64,000 bases of DNA from Desulfuromusa kysingii (GTDB lineage: Bacteria > Desulfobacterota > Desulfuromonadia > Desulfuromonadales > Geopsychrobacteraceae): positions 113,212-177,211 of the forward strand of contig NZ_FNQN01000008.1 of assembly GCF_900107645.1 (NCBI RefSeq). Direction: 5' to 3'. Shown here in pieces: positions 18,144 to 28,048 of the stretch (position 1 is its first letter; each line of letters starts with the position of its first letter). A program made the position numbers and the translations under genes. A model generated the notes under the pieces. That model searched no databases and was not told where the DNA came from. It saw only the letters and a program-made list of their open reading frames with translations.

Positions 18144-19892
18144 ATGAAATTGAGCAGCATCCAAAGTAAAATCGGCGGGGCCCTTATCTTAATTCTTGTG
18201 ATTATTCTTGGTATCAGCTTTACGGTTGCCGCAATTCAATCGAGAAACCTGCTCCATGAACAACAAGAACATTCTCTCAACTCTCTACATTCAAGTGCCC
18301 TGACACAGGCTCGCAGTATCTTTTCCAGTTTAGAGATCGGTACAGAGGGATCACTCGAACGTGGTGAGATGGACGTTTTTGATGAACTCCTCACGGGTCT
18401 GGGTGCTGTCCCCGGTGTTCTTGAAGTCGGCTTAGTCGATCCATCCGGGACAATAACCTATTCAAGCCAAAAGGGACGACTGGGACAAACGCCTGAACAA
18501 ATAAACATTACCAACAGTCACGAAAAAATCAACATTGAAAAAGAATCTGAAAACTCATTCTTTGTCGCCAATGCCCATATGTACGAAGAAAAATGTATGG
18601 AATGTCATGAGGATGTCGAACTTGGCAGTCTCGCCGGGGTCTTGTATGTTGACTTCAGCCTCGCCGATCTCAACCAGGAGAAAGCGCTTCAACACAGCGC
18701 CCTCGCCGCAGCCAACAGCAAGAGTATGATCAGTAATCTGGCGATGGGATTGATCAGTATCATCATCACCTTCCTGGCGCTATTCTTCATGTTACGTAGA
18801 CTCATCATCACCCCGCTGACTAAAATTAAAACCTTTCTCACTGAGATTGGTCAGGGGCATTTGACAAAACGGCTCGAGATGCAGCAACAGGATGAACTCG
18901 GTGAAACAGCCCGTACCCTTGATGACCTTGCAGAAAGTTTGCAAACAGAGGTCGTTGGGCCGCTGCAACAACTCGCCAACGGCGACCTGACCTTTACGGT
19001 TAATCCTCGCGATGAACAAGATACTCTGCGTCATGCCATAAAAAAGCTGGGTGAAGACCTCAATAGAATGATTGCCGATCTTCAGGTTGCCGGACAGCAA
19101 ATTGACAGTGGCAGCACACAAGTCAGCGATTCATCTCAACTTCTCTCTGACGGCGCAGCACAATCGGCAGCATCTGTGGAAGAAATTGGCAGTTCCCTGC
19201 AAGAGATTGGTAATCAGACGAATACCAGCGCGGAGCATGCTCAAGAAGCCAATCATCTTTCAGCCTCAGCACGTGACGCAGCGAACACTGGCAGCGCACG
19301 GATGACTGAAATGATCGCCGCGATGAGTGAGATTAATATTGCCGGGCAAAATATCAGCAAAATCATCAAGGTCATTGATGAAATCGCATTCCAGACGAAC
19401 TTGCTGGCCCTAAACGCTGCAGTTGAAGCTGCGAGAGCGGGTCAACACGGTAAAGGATTTGCTGTTGTCGCCGAAGAGGTCCGTAATTTGGCCGCCCGAA
19501 GTGCTAAAGCAGCCTCTGAAACGGCAGAACTGATTGAAGGTTCAGTCGAAAAAACCAGCAAAGGGACTGAAATTGCCGAACGAACGGGTGAAGCCCTTGA
19601 AGAAATCGTTGGCTCGATTGGCAAAGTCACAGATCTGATTGCTGAGATTGCTGCCGCGAGTAGTGAACAGGCCCAAGGGATTTCACAGGTCAATATCGGT
19701 CTGCAACAAATTGACAAAGTTATCCAGCAAAATACCGCCAGCGCCGAAGAGAGTGCCGCCACCAGCGAAGAACTCTCCAGTCAAGCAGCTGAACTTAAAA
19801 GTCAACTGAGCCGCTTTGTCCTAAAAAATTCAGCAAACGCAAACTACTCCAGCAACCTGCAACCACAGTTACCAGATAGTCGTAGTTGGTAA
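18144..19892 (+). CDS. Chemoreceptor (MCP) with a periplasmic c-type heme motif
   Basis: 582 residues from ATG 18144 (AGAGGT just upstream; an in-frame extension to 18066 looks spurious). TM1 is about residues 10-32 and TM2 about 198-217. The ~165-residue periplasmic part ends in KCMECHED, with the CxxCH heme-attachment motif at 151-155. This would make it a heme-containing redox or gas sensor, as in other deltaproteobacterial MCPs. A HAMP domain follows TM2, then a second HAMP-like segment ([15 protein letters not shown]) and the methyl-accepting signalling domain with the near-invariant hairpin tip [20 protein letters not shown]. No C-terminal CheR-docking pentapeptide is present. It is followed by its own terminator, upstream of the che operon. 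Confidence 0.9.
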   Translation: MKLSSIQSKIGGALILILVIILGISFTVAAIQSRNLLHEQQEHSLNSLHSSALTQARSIFSSLEIGTEGSLERGEMDVFDELLTGLGAVPGVLEVGLVDPSGTITYSSQKGRLGQTPEQINITNSHEKINIEKESENSFFVANAHMYEEKCMECHEDVELGSLAGVLYVDFSLADLNQEKALQHSALAAANSKSMISNLAMGLISIIITFLALFFMLRRLIITPLTKIKTFLTEIGQGHLTKRLEMQQQDELGETARTLDDLAESLQTEVVGPLQQLANGDLTFTVNPRDEQDTLRHAIKKLGEDLNRMIADLQVAGQQIDSGSTQVSDSSQLLSDGAAQSAASVEEIGSSLQEIGNQTNTSAEHAQEANHLSASARDAANTGSARMTEMIAAMSEINIAGQNISKIIKVIDEIAFQTNLLALNAAVEAARAGQHGKGFAVVAEEVRNLAARSAKAASETAELIEGSVEKTSKGTEIAERTGEALEEIVGSIGKVTDLIAEIAAASSEQAQGISQVNIGLQQIDKVIQQNTASAEESAATSEELSSQAAELKSQLSRFVLKNSANANYSSNLQPQLPDSRSW

Positions 19893-19919
19893 AACAGTCT
19901 GCGTGACCACATTGAAACC

Positions 19920-19952
19920 AGCGGAAGGGGATTGTTCCCTTCCGCTTTTTTT
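19920..19952 (+). terminator. Rho-independent terminator after the heme MCP
   Basis: A perfect 10-bp stem (AGCGGAAGGG with CCCTTCCGCT) with a seven-base loop is followed by a run of T. It separates the two chemoreceptor genes into different transcripts. Confidence 0.92.
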
Positions 19953-20059
19953 TGGCTGACATTTAAAAGCACCAATAAGATCTTGAACATTGATTTTGTT
20001 TTATGTTAAAAGTTTCAAACGGTTTTTTTACGCTTTCAACTCGTAGATGAGGAATAGAC

Positions 20060-22606
20060 ATGTTCGATAATTTTAAAATTGGGACCAAGATGTTACTGCT
20101 TTCAGGATCGGTTCTTCTGCTCCTCGTTGCAACCGTTATCTGGGCTGCTCTAGGGCTATCCCTAACAGTCAAAAATGGTATCTCAGCCGCCGATGGTAAC
20201 AAATTAAGAAGTGACTTGTTGCAGTTGGAAATCAAACATGATGCCTGGGACTCGAAAGTTAGAAATTTTATTGAAGATCCCACTATTAACGAACTCAATG
20301 TGCAGTTTGATCCCAAAAAATGCAGTCTGGGTCTCTGGCTCTACGGTGAACCAAGAAAAAAGGCCGAAGCATTACTTCCTGAACTGAAATCAGAATTTAC
20401 AGCACTGGAAAAACCACACAGTCAAATGCACCTCTCCGGGAAAAAAATCAAGGACGCTTACAAACCGGCAGACCCCGACTTACCCGAAGTTTTAAGCAGC
20501 ATCGAAACAAAGCATAACGTCTGGGTCAGTGCCGTTCAAAATGCCCTGCTTGCCAAGCACGGCAAAATTATGGCCGAAAAAGATCCCACAAATTGCGCCC
20601 TGGGAAAATTCCTTGGGACCGAACAAGCGAAACGAGCCAGCCGGATCAGCCCCGAATTTGCCGAGTTATTAAACGACATTGTCGAGCCACACAATAAGCT
20701 CCATCATGTCGTTGTCGATATGAATGCCGCCCTGGCAGCAGCAAATCCTGAGGAAGTACAGCGCCTCTATGAATACGAAATTATCCCCACCGCGTCTGAA
20801 GTCCGTTATCTGTTGCGTACCATGCAGAGAATGGCGGTTAAAGATCTTGAAGGCCAAACACTGGCCAAGAAGATCTATCACACCGAAACAGCTACAGCAT
20901 TAAAACAATTAAAACAACATCTGACCAAGCTTGCAGAAATTGCCGACGCCAACATCATTTCTGACCAGGCGATGATCAACACGGCTGAAAAAACCCGGAA
21001 CGGGACGATTGTCATCGGTGTCATCGCCCTTCTCATTGGGATGATTCTGGCGTTCCTGATCAGCCGTTCACTAACGACACCAATGAAAAAAGCCATGACC
21101 ATGCTTGAAGATCTCGAAATGGGTCATCTCGATACGCGCTTGCATATGGCGCGCAAAGATGAAATTGGTCAGATGGCACAAACGATGGATAATTTTGCAG
21201 AATCATTGCAAAACGAAGTTGTTTCTTCCCTCCAGCGACTCTCAAATGGTGATCTCACCTTTGAGATCAACCCCCGCGATGAGCAGGATCAGATCCGTGG
21301 CAGCTTGAAAAAGCTGGGGGACGACCTTAACCAAATCATGATGCAGATCCTCAATGCCAGCGAACAGATTGATTCCGGCAGTTCCCAGGTCAGTGAGTCA
21401 GCGCAGAGCCTCTCTGATGGGGCGGCACAATCAGCTGCATCAGTTGAACAGATCAGTAGCTCTATGAACGAAATCGGCAACCAAACTAACACCAGCACAG
21501 AAAATGCCCAACAAGCCGATCAACTATCAACCAGTGCCAGCGCCTCTGCCAATACCGGAAGCGAGCGGATGGCCGAAATGATCAAGGCTATGGCTGAGAT
21601 CAATGCCGCTGGACAGGATATTGGCAAAATCATAAAAGTGATTGATGAAATTGCCTTCCAGACCAATTTACTTGCCCTCAATGCCGCCGTTGAAGCTGCC
21701 CGTGCAGGACAGCACGGGAAAGGGTTCGCGGTGGTCGCTGAAGAAGTCCGCAACCTGGCCGCAAGGAGTGCAAAAGCCGCCTCAGAGACAGCGGAGCTGA
21801 TCGAAGGTTCAATTCAAAAGGCCAGCAACGGTACACACATAGCCGAACGTACGGCTGCGGCGCTCGATGAGATTGTCGGTTCGATCGGTAAGGTTTCGAC
21901 TCTCGTTGAAGAAATTGCCGCTTCCAGCCACGAACAAGCGCAAGGGATCTCTCAGGTTAACATCGGGATGCAACAGATCGACCAAGTCATCCAGCAGAAT
22001 ACAGCCAATGCAGAAGAGAGTGCCGCGACCAGCGAAGAGCTTTCCAGTCAGGCCGCGGAATTAAAACATCAACTCAGCCGCTTCAAACTCAAAGGGGACT
22101 TCAATCAGAGCTATTCTCAAGCGGTGATATCTCAGCAAGCACTTCCGTCACAACCCCAGACAAATGGGTGGAGCGATATGTCCACTCCAGCAATACCGAA
22201 ACAGAGTAGCGAAAAGATGTTTCAATGGAAGGATGAGTACAACACTGGAGTTGCATTGATGGACAAACAACATCGGCGGCTGGTTGATTTGATCAACCAA
22301 TTGTTTCAATGCATGAGAGATGGTGGCGACCGGATGGTCTTGGCAGAAGTCGTTGATGAACTGGTTGACTATACGGTCACTCACTTCCGGGCCGAAGAAG
22401 ATGTGATGCGCAAATACAACTACCCAGATTTCGAAGCTCATCAGCAAATCCACAAGTCTTTCGTTGAAAAAGTCGGCGTCTATGCCAACAAACTCAAGTC
22501 GGGTGAACGACTCCCGCCAGCCGACATTTACAACTTCCTCAAGGATTGGCTCATCAACCATATTGAGAAACAGGATCGCGACGGCTATGGCGAGTATTTA
22601 AAATAG
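20060..22606 (+). CDS. Chemoreceptor with tandem CZB-like sensor repeats and C-terminal hemerythrin
   Basis: 848 residues. TM1 is at about 10-32. The periplasmic region has two related blocks with the pattern HxxW ... CxLGxW/F ... HxxxH (HDAW, CSLGLW, HSQMH; HNVW, CALGKF, HNKLH), resembling chemoreceptor zinc-binding (CZB) domains. TM2 lies near 310-335, followed by tandem HAMP-like segments and a signalling domain nearly identical to that of the preceding MCP. Residues 720-848 form a bacteriohemerythrin: the di-iron ligand set is visible as H738, H775 with E779, H794, H798, H834 and D839. Hemerythrin-MCP fusions such as DcrH of Desulfovibrio sense oxygen; here the domain is cytoplasmic. It is probably an oxygen/redox receptor feeding the adjacent che operon. 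Confidence 0.9.
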   Translation: MFDNFKIGTKMLLLSGSVLLLLVATVIWAALGLSLTVKNGISAADGNKLRSDLLQLEIKHDAWDSKVRNFIEDPTINELNVQFDPKKCSLGLWLYGEPRKKAEALLPELKSEFTALEKPHSQMHLSGKKIKDAYKPADPDLPEVLSSIETKHNVWVSAVQNALLAKHGKIMAEKDPTNCALGKFLGTEQAKRASRISPEFAELLNDIVEPHNKLHHVVVDMNAALAAANPEEVQRLYEYEIIPTASEVRYLLRTMQRMAVKDLEGQTLAKKIYHTETATALKQLKQHLTKLAEIADANIISDQAMINTAEKTRNGTIVIGVIALLIGMILAFLISRSLTTPMKKAMTMLEDLEMGHLDTRLHMARKDEIGQMAQTMDNFAESLQNEVVSSLQRLSNGDLTFEINPRDEQDQIRGSLKKLGDDLNQIMMQILNASEQIDSGSSQVSESAQSLSDGAAQSAASVEQISSSMNEIGNQTNTSTENAQQADQLSTSASASANTGSERMAEMIKAMAEINAAGQDIGKIIKVIDEIAFQTNLLALNAAVEAARAGQHGKGFAVVAEEVRNLAARSAKAASETAELIEGSIQKASNGTHIAERTAAALDEIVGSIGKVSTLVEEIAASSHEQAQGISQVNIGMQQIDQVIQQNTANAEESAATSEELSSQAAELKHQLSRFKLKGDFNQSYSQAVISQQALPSQPQTNGWSDMSTPAIPKQSSEKMFQWKDEYNTGVALMDKQHRRLVDLINQLFQCMRDGGDRMVLAEVVDELVDYTVTHFRAEEDVMRKYNYPDFEAHQQIHKSFVEKVGVYANKLKSGERLPPADIYNFLKDWLINHIEKQDRDGYGEYLK

Positions 22607-22619
22607 TTAAGTCGAACAA

Positions 22620-22660
22620 GTGCCCCTATAGATTGCGCATCGAACAATCTATAGGGGCAC
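22620..22660 (+). terminator. Strong hairpin after the hemerythrin MCP
   Basis: A perfect 16-bp inverted repeat (GTGCCCCTATAGATTG with its complement) closes a nine-base loop. It is not followed by a T run, so it may act as an mRNA-stabilising or Rho-assisted structure rather than a classic terminator. Confidence 0.7.
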
Positions 22661-22712
22661 AATTGCCTGCATTCAAGCAAAGATATAAATTCAGCAAAAA
22701 CTATTTTTCCCT

Positions 22713-22740
22713 TTGTTTTTATTTGTTTGTTTTATATAAT
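22713..22740 (+). promoter_or_regulatory. Candidate sigma-70 promoter of the che operon
   Basis: A perfect -10 TATAAT (22735-22740) lies 16 bases after TTGTTT (22713-22718, weak -35), in a very AT-rich stretch 60 bases upstream of cheA. No sigma-28 or sigma-54 consensus was found in this gap. Confidence 0.45.
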
Positions 22741-22799
22741 TAATTTTAATTTTCAAGATAAGTCAGATCGCTAACTAATTATCATTTTGAGGATCAGTG

Positions 22800-25097
22800 A
22801 TGAGTATCCCCCTCGACGACGACCAGATTGAAATCATTCAGGAATTTGCAACCGAAAGCCGTGACATGATTGAACAGCTTGAACCGGCGATCATTGAATT
22901 GGGTCAAAATAGCGACTCTGAAATTCTCAATGCAATCTTCCGTCTGTTCCATTCAATGAAGGGAAGTGCGGGCTTTCTGGAGTTTGATCATATGACCCGG
23001 GTGGCCCATGCGGCTGAAAACCTGCTGGACTTGATTCGCAACGGTGAGGTTGAACTGGTTCCCAACCATGTCACTCTGCTGTGCGCCGCTTGTGACTTCG
23101 CCAAAGAAGCTCTCGACATGGTTGAAAGCGACTACAACGATGACGCCATGGTTGCCCCTGCTGATGCAATATCAGAGCAGCTCCATCAGGCCATTGAAGT
23201 TGCGACCGATCAAGAAGAACCACAAGTAGAACCGGCCCCGGACGCTCATTCGCCAGCACCACAGAGCGATGCAGAACAACTGACTGACGATTTTCCAGGC
23301 ATAGAAATTACCGATGAGATGCGGTTGAGCTTTGTCCAGGAAGGCAATGAACTGCTACAAAGTACTGAACAAGGTCTACTCGCCTGGGGAGAGCATCCCG
23401 AAAACAATGATTCTATCGGTGAAATCTTTCGCAATATCCATAGCTTCAAAGGCAATTGTGGTTTTTTCGGATTTTCAGATATTGAAAAACTCAGCCATCA
23501 GATGGAGAACATTCTAGACCGGGTCAAATCGGGCTCAAAACTCGCTGTCGAAAACCCTGCCGATCAACTCCTGGCCTCCCTTGATATCCTGCAAAGAGCA
23601 GTCAACAATATTGCTGATAACAAAGGAGAAGAGATAGAGAATCTGGACGATCATTTAAATGACCTACAAACCCTCATTGCACCATTACTGGGCGATTATC
23701 TTGTTGAAGAAGGGGTCCAGCAAGACGCCATTTTTCACGCAGTGGAAACACAGAAAAAACCTGTTGGAGAGATTCTGGTCGAACAAGGAACAGCATCAGC
23801 GGAGCAAGTCAATTCAGCACTACAAAAACAGCAGCATAAGATTGAACAGACCAAGGCGACTGCCAAGCCTGCTTCGCGGACGAAAACTCCCGCAAAACGT
23901 CAGGATATAAGGGTTGAACTCGGAAAACTGGACAGCCTGATCAACCTCATAGGTGAGCTGGTCATCGCTGAAAATATGTTAATTCACAACCCGGACCTGA
24001 AAGGTTTGGAATTAGAAAACTTTGGTAAAGCCGGCCAACACATGTCGAAACTGGTGCGGGAACTCCAGGAAATGGCCATGACCATTCGGATGATCCCCGT
24101 CTCTGGATTGTTTCGTCGCATGATTCGTCTGGTCCATGATATTTCGGTCAAAGCAGGGAAAAAAGTCGACCTGGTGCTGATCGGTGAAGATACCGAGATG
24201 GATAAAACCGTCATTGAAACCATTACCGATCCCTTGGTCCACCTGCTGCGAAATTCGCTTGACCATGGACTTGAACCTCCAGATGAACGTTTAGCCGCGG
24301 GAAAAAGTGAAAAAGGGACCGTTAAGCTTTCGGCCCGGCATGAAGAAGGTGAAGTCTGGGTCACGATCGAAGATGACGGTCGCGGCTTAAACAAGGAGAA
24401 AATTCTCGAAAAAGCCATCAGCAAGGGGCTGATTGAGGGTGATGGCTCAGACATGACCGACAAACAGATCAATAACCTGATTTTTGCTCCGGGGTTTTCT
24501 ACCGCGGCACAGATCACCGATATTTCTGGCCGTGGTGTCGGCATGGATGTGGTGAAGAAAAATCTGGAAAAGATCAAAGGCAAAATCGATGTCAGTAGCA
24601 CCCCCGGTCAGGGGAGTAAAATCGTCTTACGGATTCCGCTGACACTCGCCATTATTGACGGCATGATCGTCCGCGTCGGAACCGCTACCTGTATTGTTCC
24701 AACCTTATCCATGCTCGAAGCATTCCGCCCAGAGATGAATCAGATCACGATAACCCCAGACGGTGACGAACTGGCTAAGGTTCGAGATAATTTCCTGCCG
24801 ATTGTACGGCTGCATGACATTCTCGGCAAGACACCTGACTCAAAAAATCTTTCAGACGGCATTCTCATTGTTCTGGAATATCAGGAAACGCGCTTCTGTC
24901 TCTTCATTGATGAAATCCTCGGCCAACAACAAACGGTTATTAAAGGTCTATCTGACTTTATTGGCAACGTCCCTGGGGTCTCAGGATGTACCATCCTCGG
25001 TGATGGTGGAGTTTGCTTAATCCTTGACGTCGGCACCCTGGTCGACTCGGCAGAAAACAAAAAAAATAAATACGAAAATACCAGAGACGCTATATAA
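22800..25097 (+). CDS. cheA: Chemotaxis histidine kinase CheA with two phosphotransfer domains
   Basis: 765 residues from ATG 22800 (GAGG upstream). Two HPt domains occur in tandem, each with a phosphorylatable histidine: H51 in FHSMKGSAGF and H214 in IHSFKGNCGF. A linker with PVGEILVEQGTASAEQ, resembling the small domain at the N-terminus of GspE-type ATPases, precedes the dimerisation helices. The ATPase domain shows the N box LLRNSLDHG, G1 DDGRGL and ISGRGVGMDVV. A CheW-like domain ends the protein. It is autophosphorylated under receptor control and passes phosphate to CheY and CheB. A second HPt is unusual for a flagellar CheA and suggests more than one response-regulator partner. Confidence 0.95.
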   Translation: MSIPLDDDQIEIIQEFATESRDMIEQLEPAIIELGQNSDSEILNAIFRLFHSMKGSAGFLEFDHMTRVAHAAENLLDLIRNGEVELVPNHVTLLCAACDFAKEALDMVESDYNDDAMVAPADAISEQLHQAIEVATDQEEPQVEPAPDAHSPAPQSDAEQLTDDFPGIEITDEMRLSFVQEGNELLQSTEQGLLAWGEHPENNDSIGEIFRNIHSFKGNCGFFGFSDIEKLSHQMENILDRVKSGSKLAVENPADQLLASLDILQRAVNNIADNKGEEIENLDDHLNDLQTLIAPLLGDYLVEEGVQQDAIFHAVETQKKPVGEILVEQGTASAEQVNSALQKQQHKIEQTKATAKPASRTKTPAKRQDIRVELGKLDSLINLIGELVIAENMLIHNPDLKGLELENFGKAGQHMSKLVRELQEMAMTIRMIPVSGLFRRMIRLVHDISVKAGKKVDLVLIGEDTEMDKTVIETITDPLVHLLRNSLDHGLEPPDERLAAGKSEKGTVKLSARHEEGEVWVTIEDDGRGLNKEKILEKAISKGLIEGDGSDMTDKQINNLIFAPGFSTAAQITDISGRGVGMDVVKKNLEKIKGKIDVSSTPGQGSKIVLRIPLTLAIIDGMIVRVGTATCIVPTLSMLEAFRPEMNQITITPDGDELAKVRDNFLPIVRLHDILGKTPDSKNLSDGILIVLEYQETRFCLFIDEILGQQQTVIKGLSDFIGNVPGVSGCTILGDGGVCLILDVGTLVDSAENKKNKYENTRDAI

Positions 25098-25108
25098 AGG
25101 AGGATCAC

Positions 25109-25609
25109 GTGGCTGAAAACACAACCATGACCAATATTGAAAATGAAGATACTCAAAAAGATAAGTATCTGACCTTCCATCTTGCTGGTGAAGATTACGG
25201 TATTGAGATCCAGTATGTTATCGAGATCATCGGCATTCAAAATATCACCGATGTCCCGGACATGCCGGCGTTTATCCGTGGAGTGATCAATCTCCGTGGT
25301 AAAGTTGTCCCGATTATGGATGTTCGTGCACGTTTCGGGATTAAAAACCGGGACTATGATGATCGTACCTGCATTATCGTGGTCAACATTGATAGCACCG
25401 AAGTTGGCCTTGTTGTTGATGAGGTCAGTGAAGTCGCAGATATCCCTGAAAAAAATGTGGAACCAGCGCCAAGAACCAGTAAAAATCATGGTGATAGCTA
25501 CATCCAGGGAATGGGAAAAATCAACAATGACGTCAAAATTCTCCTCGATGTTCACAAGCTGCTTTTCAGCGGGGAGATGCAGGAATTAGTTGAAACGAGT
25601 GAAGAATAG
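25109..25609 (+). CDS. cheW: Chemotaxis coupling protein CheW
   Basis: 166 residues from GTG 25109, with the very strong ribosome site AAAGGAGG seven bases upstream. It has the SH3-like CheW fold: LTFHLAGEDYGIEIQYVIEI, the conserved VINLRGKVVPIMDVRARFG, and LVVDEVSEVADI. It links chemoreceptors to CheA. It lies 11 bases after cheA and 18 before cheR. The N-terminal ~20 residues are acidic and not part of the domain. Confidence 0.95.
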   Translation: MAENTTMTNIENEDTQKDKYLTFHLAGEDYGIEIQYVIEIIGIQNITDVPDMPAFIRGVINLRGKVVPIMDVRARFGIKNRDYDDRTCIIVVNIDSTEVGLVVDEVSEVADIPEKNVEPAPRTSKNHGDSYIQGMGKINNDVKILLDVHKLLFSGEMQELVETSEE

Positions 25610-25627
25610 GTAGAAAGTTACTAAAAA

Positions 25628-26497
25628 ATGACCTTGTCTACTGGCCAACAGCATCAAAACAATAGCCTTATGGCTATCTCCGACCTGGAATTTACCCGGC
25701 TCAGAGATCTGATTTATCAGCGTTTCGGGATTAATCTTACCGAACAGAAACGCTCGCTGCTGGTTGGCCGGCTACAAAAGTTAATGCGGCGTCTCAACCT
25801 GCCATCGTTCTCCGCATATTTCGAATACCTTGACCAAGACAAAACCGAGGCGGGACTCAGCGAACTGGTTGACCTGATCTCGACTAATCACACCTACTTC
25901 AATCGCGAAAAAGATCACTTTGATTACTTCTCTGAGACAGCCTTACCCGCAGTCATTGAGCGACTTAAAAAACAACACCGTAAAGACCTGCGTATCTGGT
26001 GTGCCGGTTGTTCAAGTGGCGAAGAACCTTACACTCTGCTGATGTTGATGATGGAATATTTAGGGGCAGACTACAGCTCCTGGGATGCCGGGATTTTGGC
26101 AACCGATATCTCCGACCGGGCCCTAACCGTTGCCCGCCGCGGCACTTATGCGATGGATCGGGTGATGCAACTGCCGGAACAGCTACGGAGAAAATATTTC
26201 ATCCCTGCAGGTCAAGGAGAAATGGCTGTTTGCGACAAAGTTAAAAAAGAGGCAACTTTCAGACGCTTCAATCTGATGAACACCACTTTCCCATTCAAAA
26301 AGCCGTTCCAGATGATTTTTTGCCGCAACGTCATGATCTACTTTGATCAGCCGACCCGTGAAGCCCTGGTCAGTCGCTATCACCAACATACTGAACCTGG
26401 CGGATACCTTTTCATCGGTCATTCAGAAACCTTGGGCCGAACTCAAACCCGCTATAATTATTTAAAACCCGCACTCTACCAGAAGGGAGAACTCTGA
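25628..26497 (+). CDS. cheR: Chemoreceptor glutamate methyltransferase CheR
   Basis: 289 residues. The N-terminal helical domain (about residues 15-95) is followed by the SAM-binding domain with IWCAGCSSGEEPYTL and, later, MIFCRNVMIYFD. It methylates glutamates of the MCP signalling helices using S-adenosylmethionine. Its stop codon overlaps the cheB start by one base (TGATG), indicating coupled translation of the opposing enzymes. No TPR or other extra domain. Confidence 0.95.
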   Translation: MTLSTGQQHQNNSLMAISDLEFTRLRDLIYQRFGINLTEQKRSLLVGRLQKLMRRLNLPSFSAYFEYLDQDKTEAGLSELVDLISTNHTYFNREKDHFDYFSETALPAVIERLKKQHRKDLRIWCAGCSSGEEPYTLLMLMMEYLGADYSSWDAGILATDISDRALTVARRGTYAMDRVMQLPEQLRRKYFIPAGQGEMAVCDKVKKEATFRRFNLMNTTFPFKKPFQMIFCRNVMIYFDQPTREALVSRYHQHTEPGGYLFIGHSETLGRTQTRYNYLKPALYQKGEL

Positions 26498-27549
26498 TGG
26501 CACGGGCTATTCGTGTTCTTGTGGTGGATGATTCTGCTTTAGTCAGGAGTATTCTCTGCCAGGGACTCTCTGCTGATCCGGGAATAGAAGTGGTGGGGAC
26601 CGCACCCGATCCCTATATTGCCAGAGATAAAATCCTCGAGTTACAACCTGACGTATTAACGCTCGATGTTGAGATGCCGCGGATGGACGGGGTGGCTTTC
26701 CTGCGCAAATTGATGCCGCAATATCCGATCCCAATTGTCATGGTCAGCTCTTTGACACAAAGAGGCAAACAGATCACCATGGAAGCTCTAGAAGCGGGTG
26801 CTGTTGACTTTGTCGCCAAACCAACCAGCAATGTCGCAACCGGCTTGAATGGCATGTTAATGGAATTACGCTCCAAGGTGAAAATTGCTTCGACTGCCAA
26901 TGTTTCTCATTGGAAAGGGAAAAGACCCCTCACCGCTGCGACCAATACGACAACATCATCACTCGCTGAATCAACCGATAAGGTCATCGCCATCGGCGCA
27001 TCAACCGGGGGGACAGAAGCTATCCGCCGGGTAATCGAAACTTTCCCAGCAAACACCCCAGGAACCGTGATTGTCCAGCATATGCCTGCTGGCTTCACGA
27101 AAATGTTTTCTGATCGTTTGAATCAGCTTTGCCAGATGCAGGTTAAAGAGGCCGAGCATGGTGATCGGGTGCGAACAGGATTGATTCTCATAGCGCCCGG
27201 TGGAAAACAGATGCAGGTTATTCGCTCAGGTGGATTTTATCAAATAGCTCTTGGCGGCGAAGAAAAAGTGAGCGGCCATTGCCCCTCGGTCGATGTCATG
27301 ATGCATTCTGTCGCTAAGCACGTCGGTGCCAATGCGGTCGCTGCCATGCTGACCGGTATGGGACAGGATGGTGCGGCTGGAATGTTGGCAATGAGACAAG
27401 CAGGCTCTCGCTGTATCGCTCAGGATGAAGCCTCGTCAGTGGTCTTTGGGATGCCTAAAGTCGCCTTTGAAAAGGGTGGTGCAGAGCGGTTGGTTCCTCT
27501 GGAGAAAATATCAACGACCCTGTTGAGTCTGATTACGGAGAAAAAATAA
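26497..27549 (+). CDS. cheB: Chemoreceptor methylesterase/deamidase CheB
   Basis: 350 residues with an N-terminal receiver (phospho-acceptor D57 in LTLDVEMPRMDG) and a C-terminal esterase with the catalytic triad S169 (IGASTGG), H195 (QHMPAGF) and D291 (GMGQDGAAG). It removes methyl groups from MCPs and is activated by phosphorylation from CheA. It is translationally coupled to cheR upstream; cheD starts immediately after its stop. Confidence 0.96.
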   Translation: MARAIRVLVVDDSALVRSILCQGLSADPGIEVVGTAPDPYIARDKILELQPDVLTLDVEMPRMDGVAFLRKLMPQYPIPIVMVSSLTQRGKQITMEALEAGAVDFVAKPTSNVATGLNGMLMELRSKVKIASTANVSHWKGKRPLTAATNTTTSSLAESTDKVIAIGASTGGTEAIRRVIETFPANTPGTVIVQHMPAGFTKMFSDRLNQLCQMQVKEAEHGDRVRTGLILIAPGGKQMQVIRSGGFYQIALGGEEKVSGHCPSVDVMMHSVAKHVGANAVAAMLTGMGQDGAAGMLAMRQAGSRCIAQDEASSVVFGMPKVAFEKGGAERLVPLEKISTTLLSLITEKK

Positions 27550-28038
27550 ATGGGACAAATTGTTCTTGGCGTCGGCGATTACGGCGCGTCAAATACTCCC
27601 GGCGATGATGTAAAAACCTTTGCATTAGGATCCTGTGTTTCTGTCATTTTTCTCGATCCGAAAACCCGCACGGTTGGTATGGCTCATGTCGCCCTCCCCG
27701 ATTCATCAATAAATAAAGCCAAAGCAACTGAAAAACCAGGCTATTTTGCCGACACTGCAGTTCCAGCGCTGTTAGCACTGATGACAAAATTTGGTTGTCA
27801 CCCCCGTGGCAAAGGGATCGTGGTTAAACTCTGTGGTGGAGCAAATGTCATGGATACCAATGACACCTTCCAGATTGGTAAACGTAATGCACTTGCGATC
27901 AAAAAAATCCTCTGGTCATATGGTATGGGTGCTGTTTCTGAGGATCTTGGGAAAAACTACAGTCGAACAGTTTCAATTTCCGTGTCAGCAGGGCAAATAA
28001 CACTCAGCTCCCCTGGAAAGCCAAACTGGCAGCTTTAG
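27550..28038 (+). CDS. cheD: Chemoreceptor glutamine deamidase CheD
   Basis: 162 residues. The catalytic set T23, C29 (ALGSCV) and H46 (GMAHVALP) has the same spacing as in the characterised Thermotoga enzyme. CheD deamidates receptor glutamines and in many bacteria also binds CheC/CheX-type phosphatases. That fits the several CheX-like genes downstream. Its ATG directly follows the cheB stop without a gap. Confidence 0.93.
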   Translation: MGQIVLGVGDYGASNTPGDDVKTFALGSCVSVIFLDPKTRTVGMAHVALPDSSINKAKATEKPGYFADTAVPALLALMTKFGCHPRGKGIVVKLCGGANVMDTNDTFQIGKRNALAIKKILWSYGMGAVSEDLGKNYSRTVSISVSAGQITLSSPGKPNWQL

Positions 28039-28048
28039 GAAGGTGACT

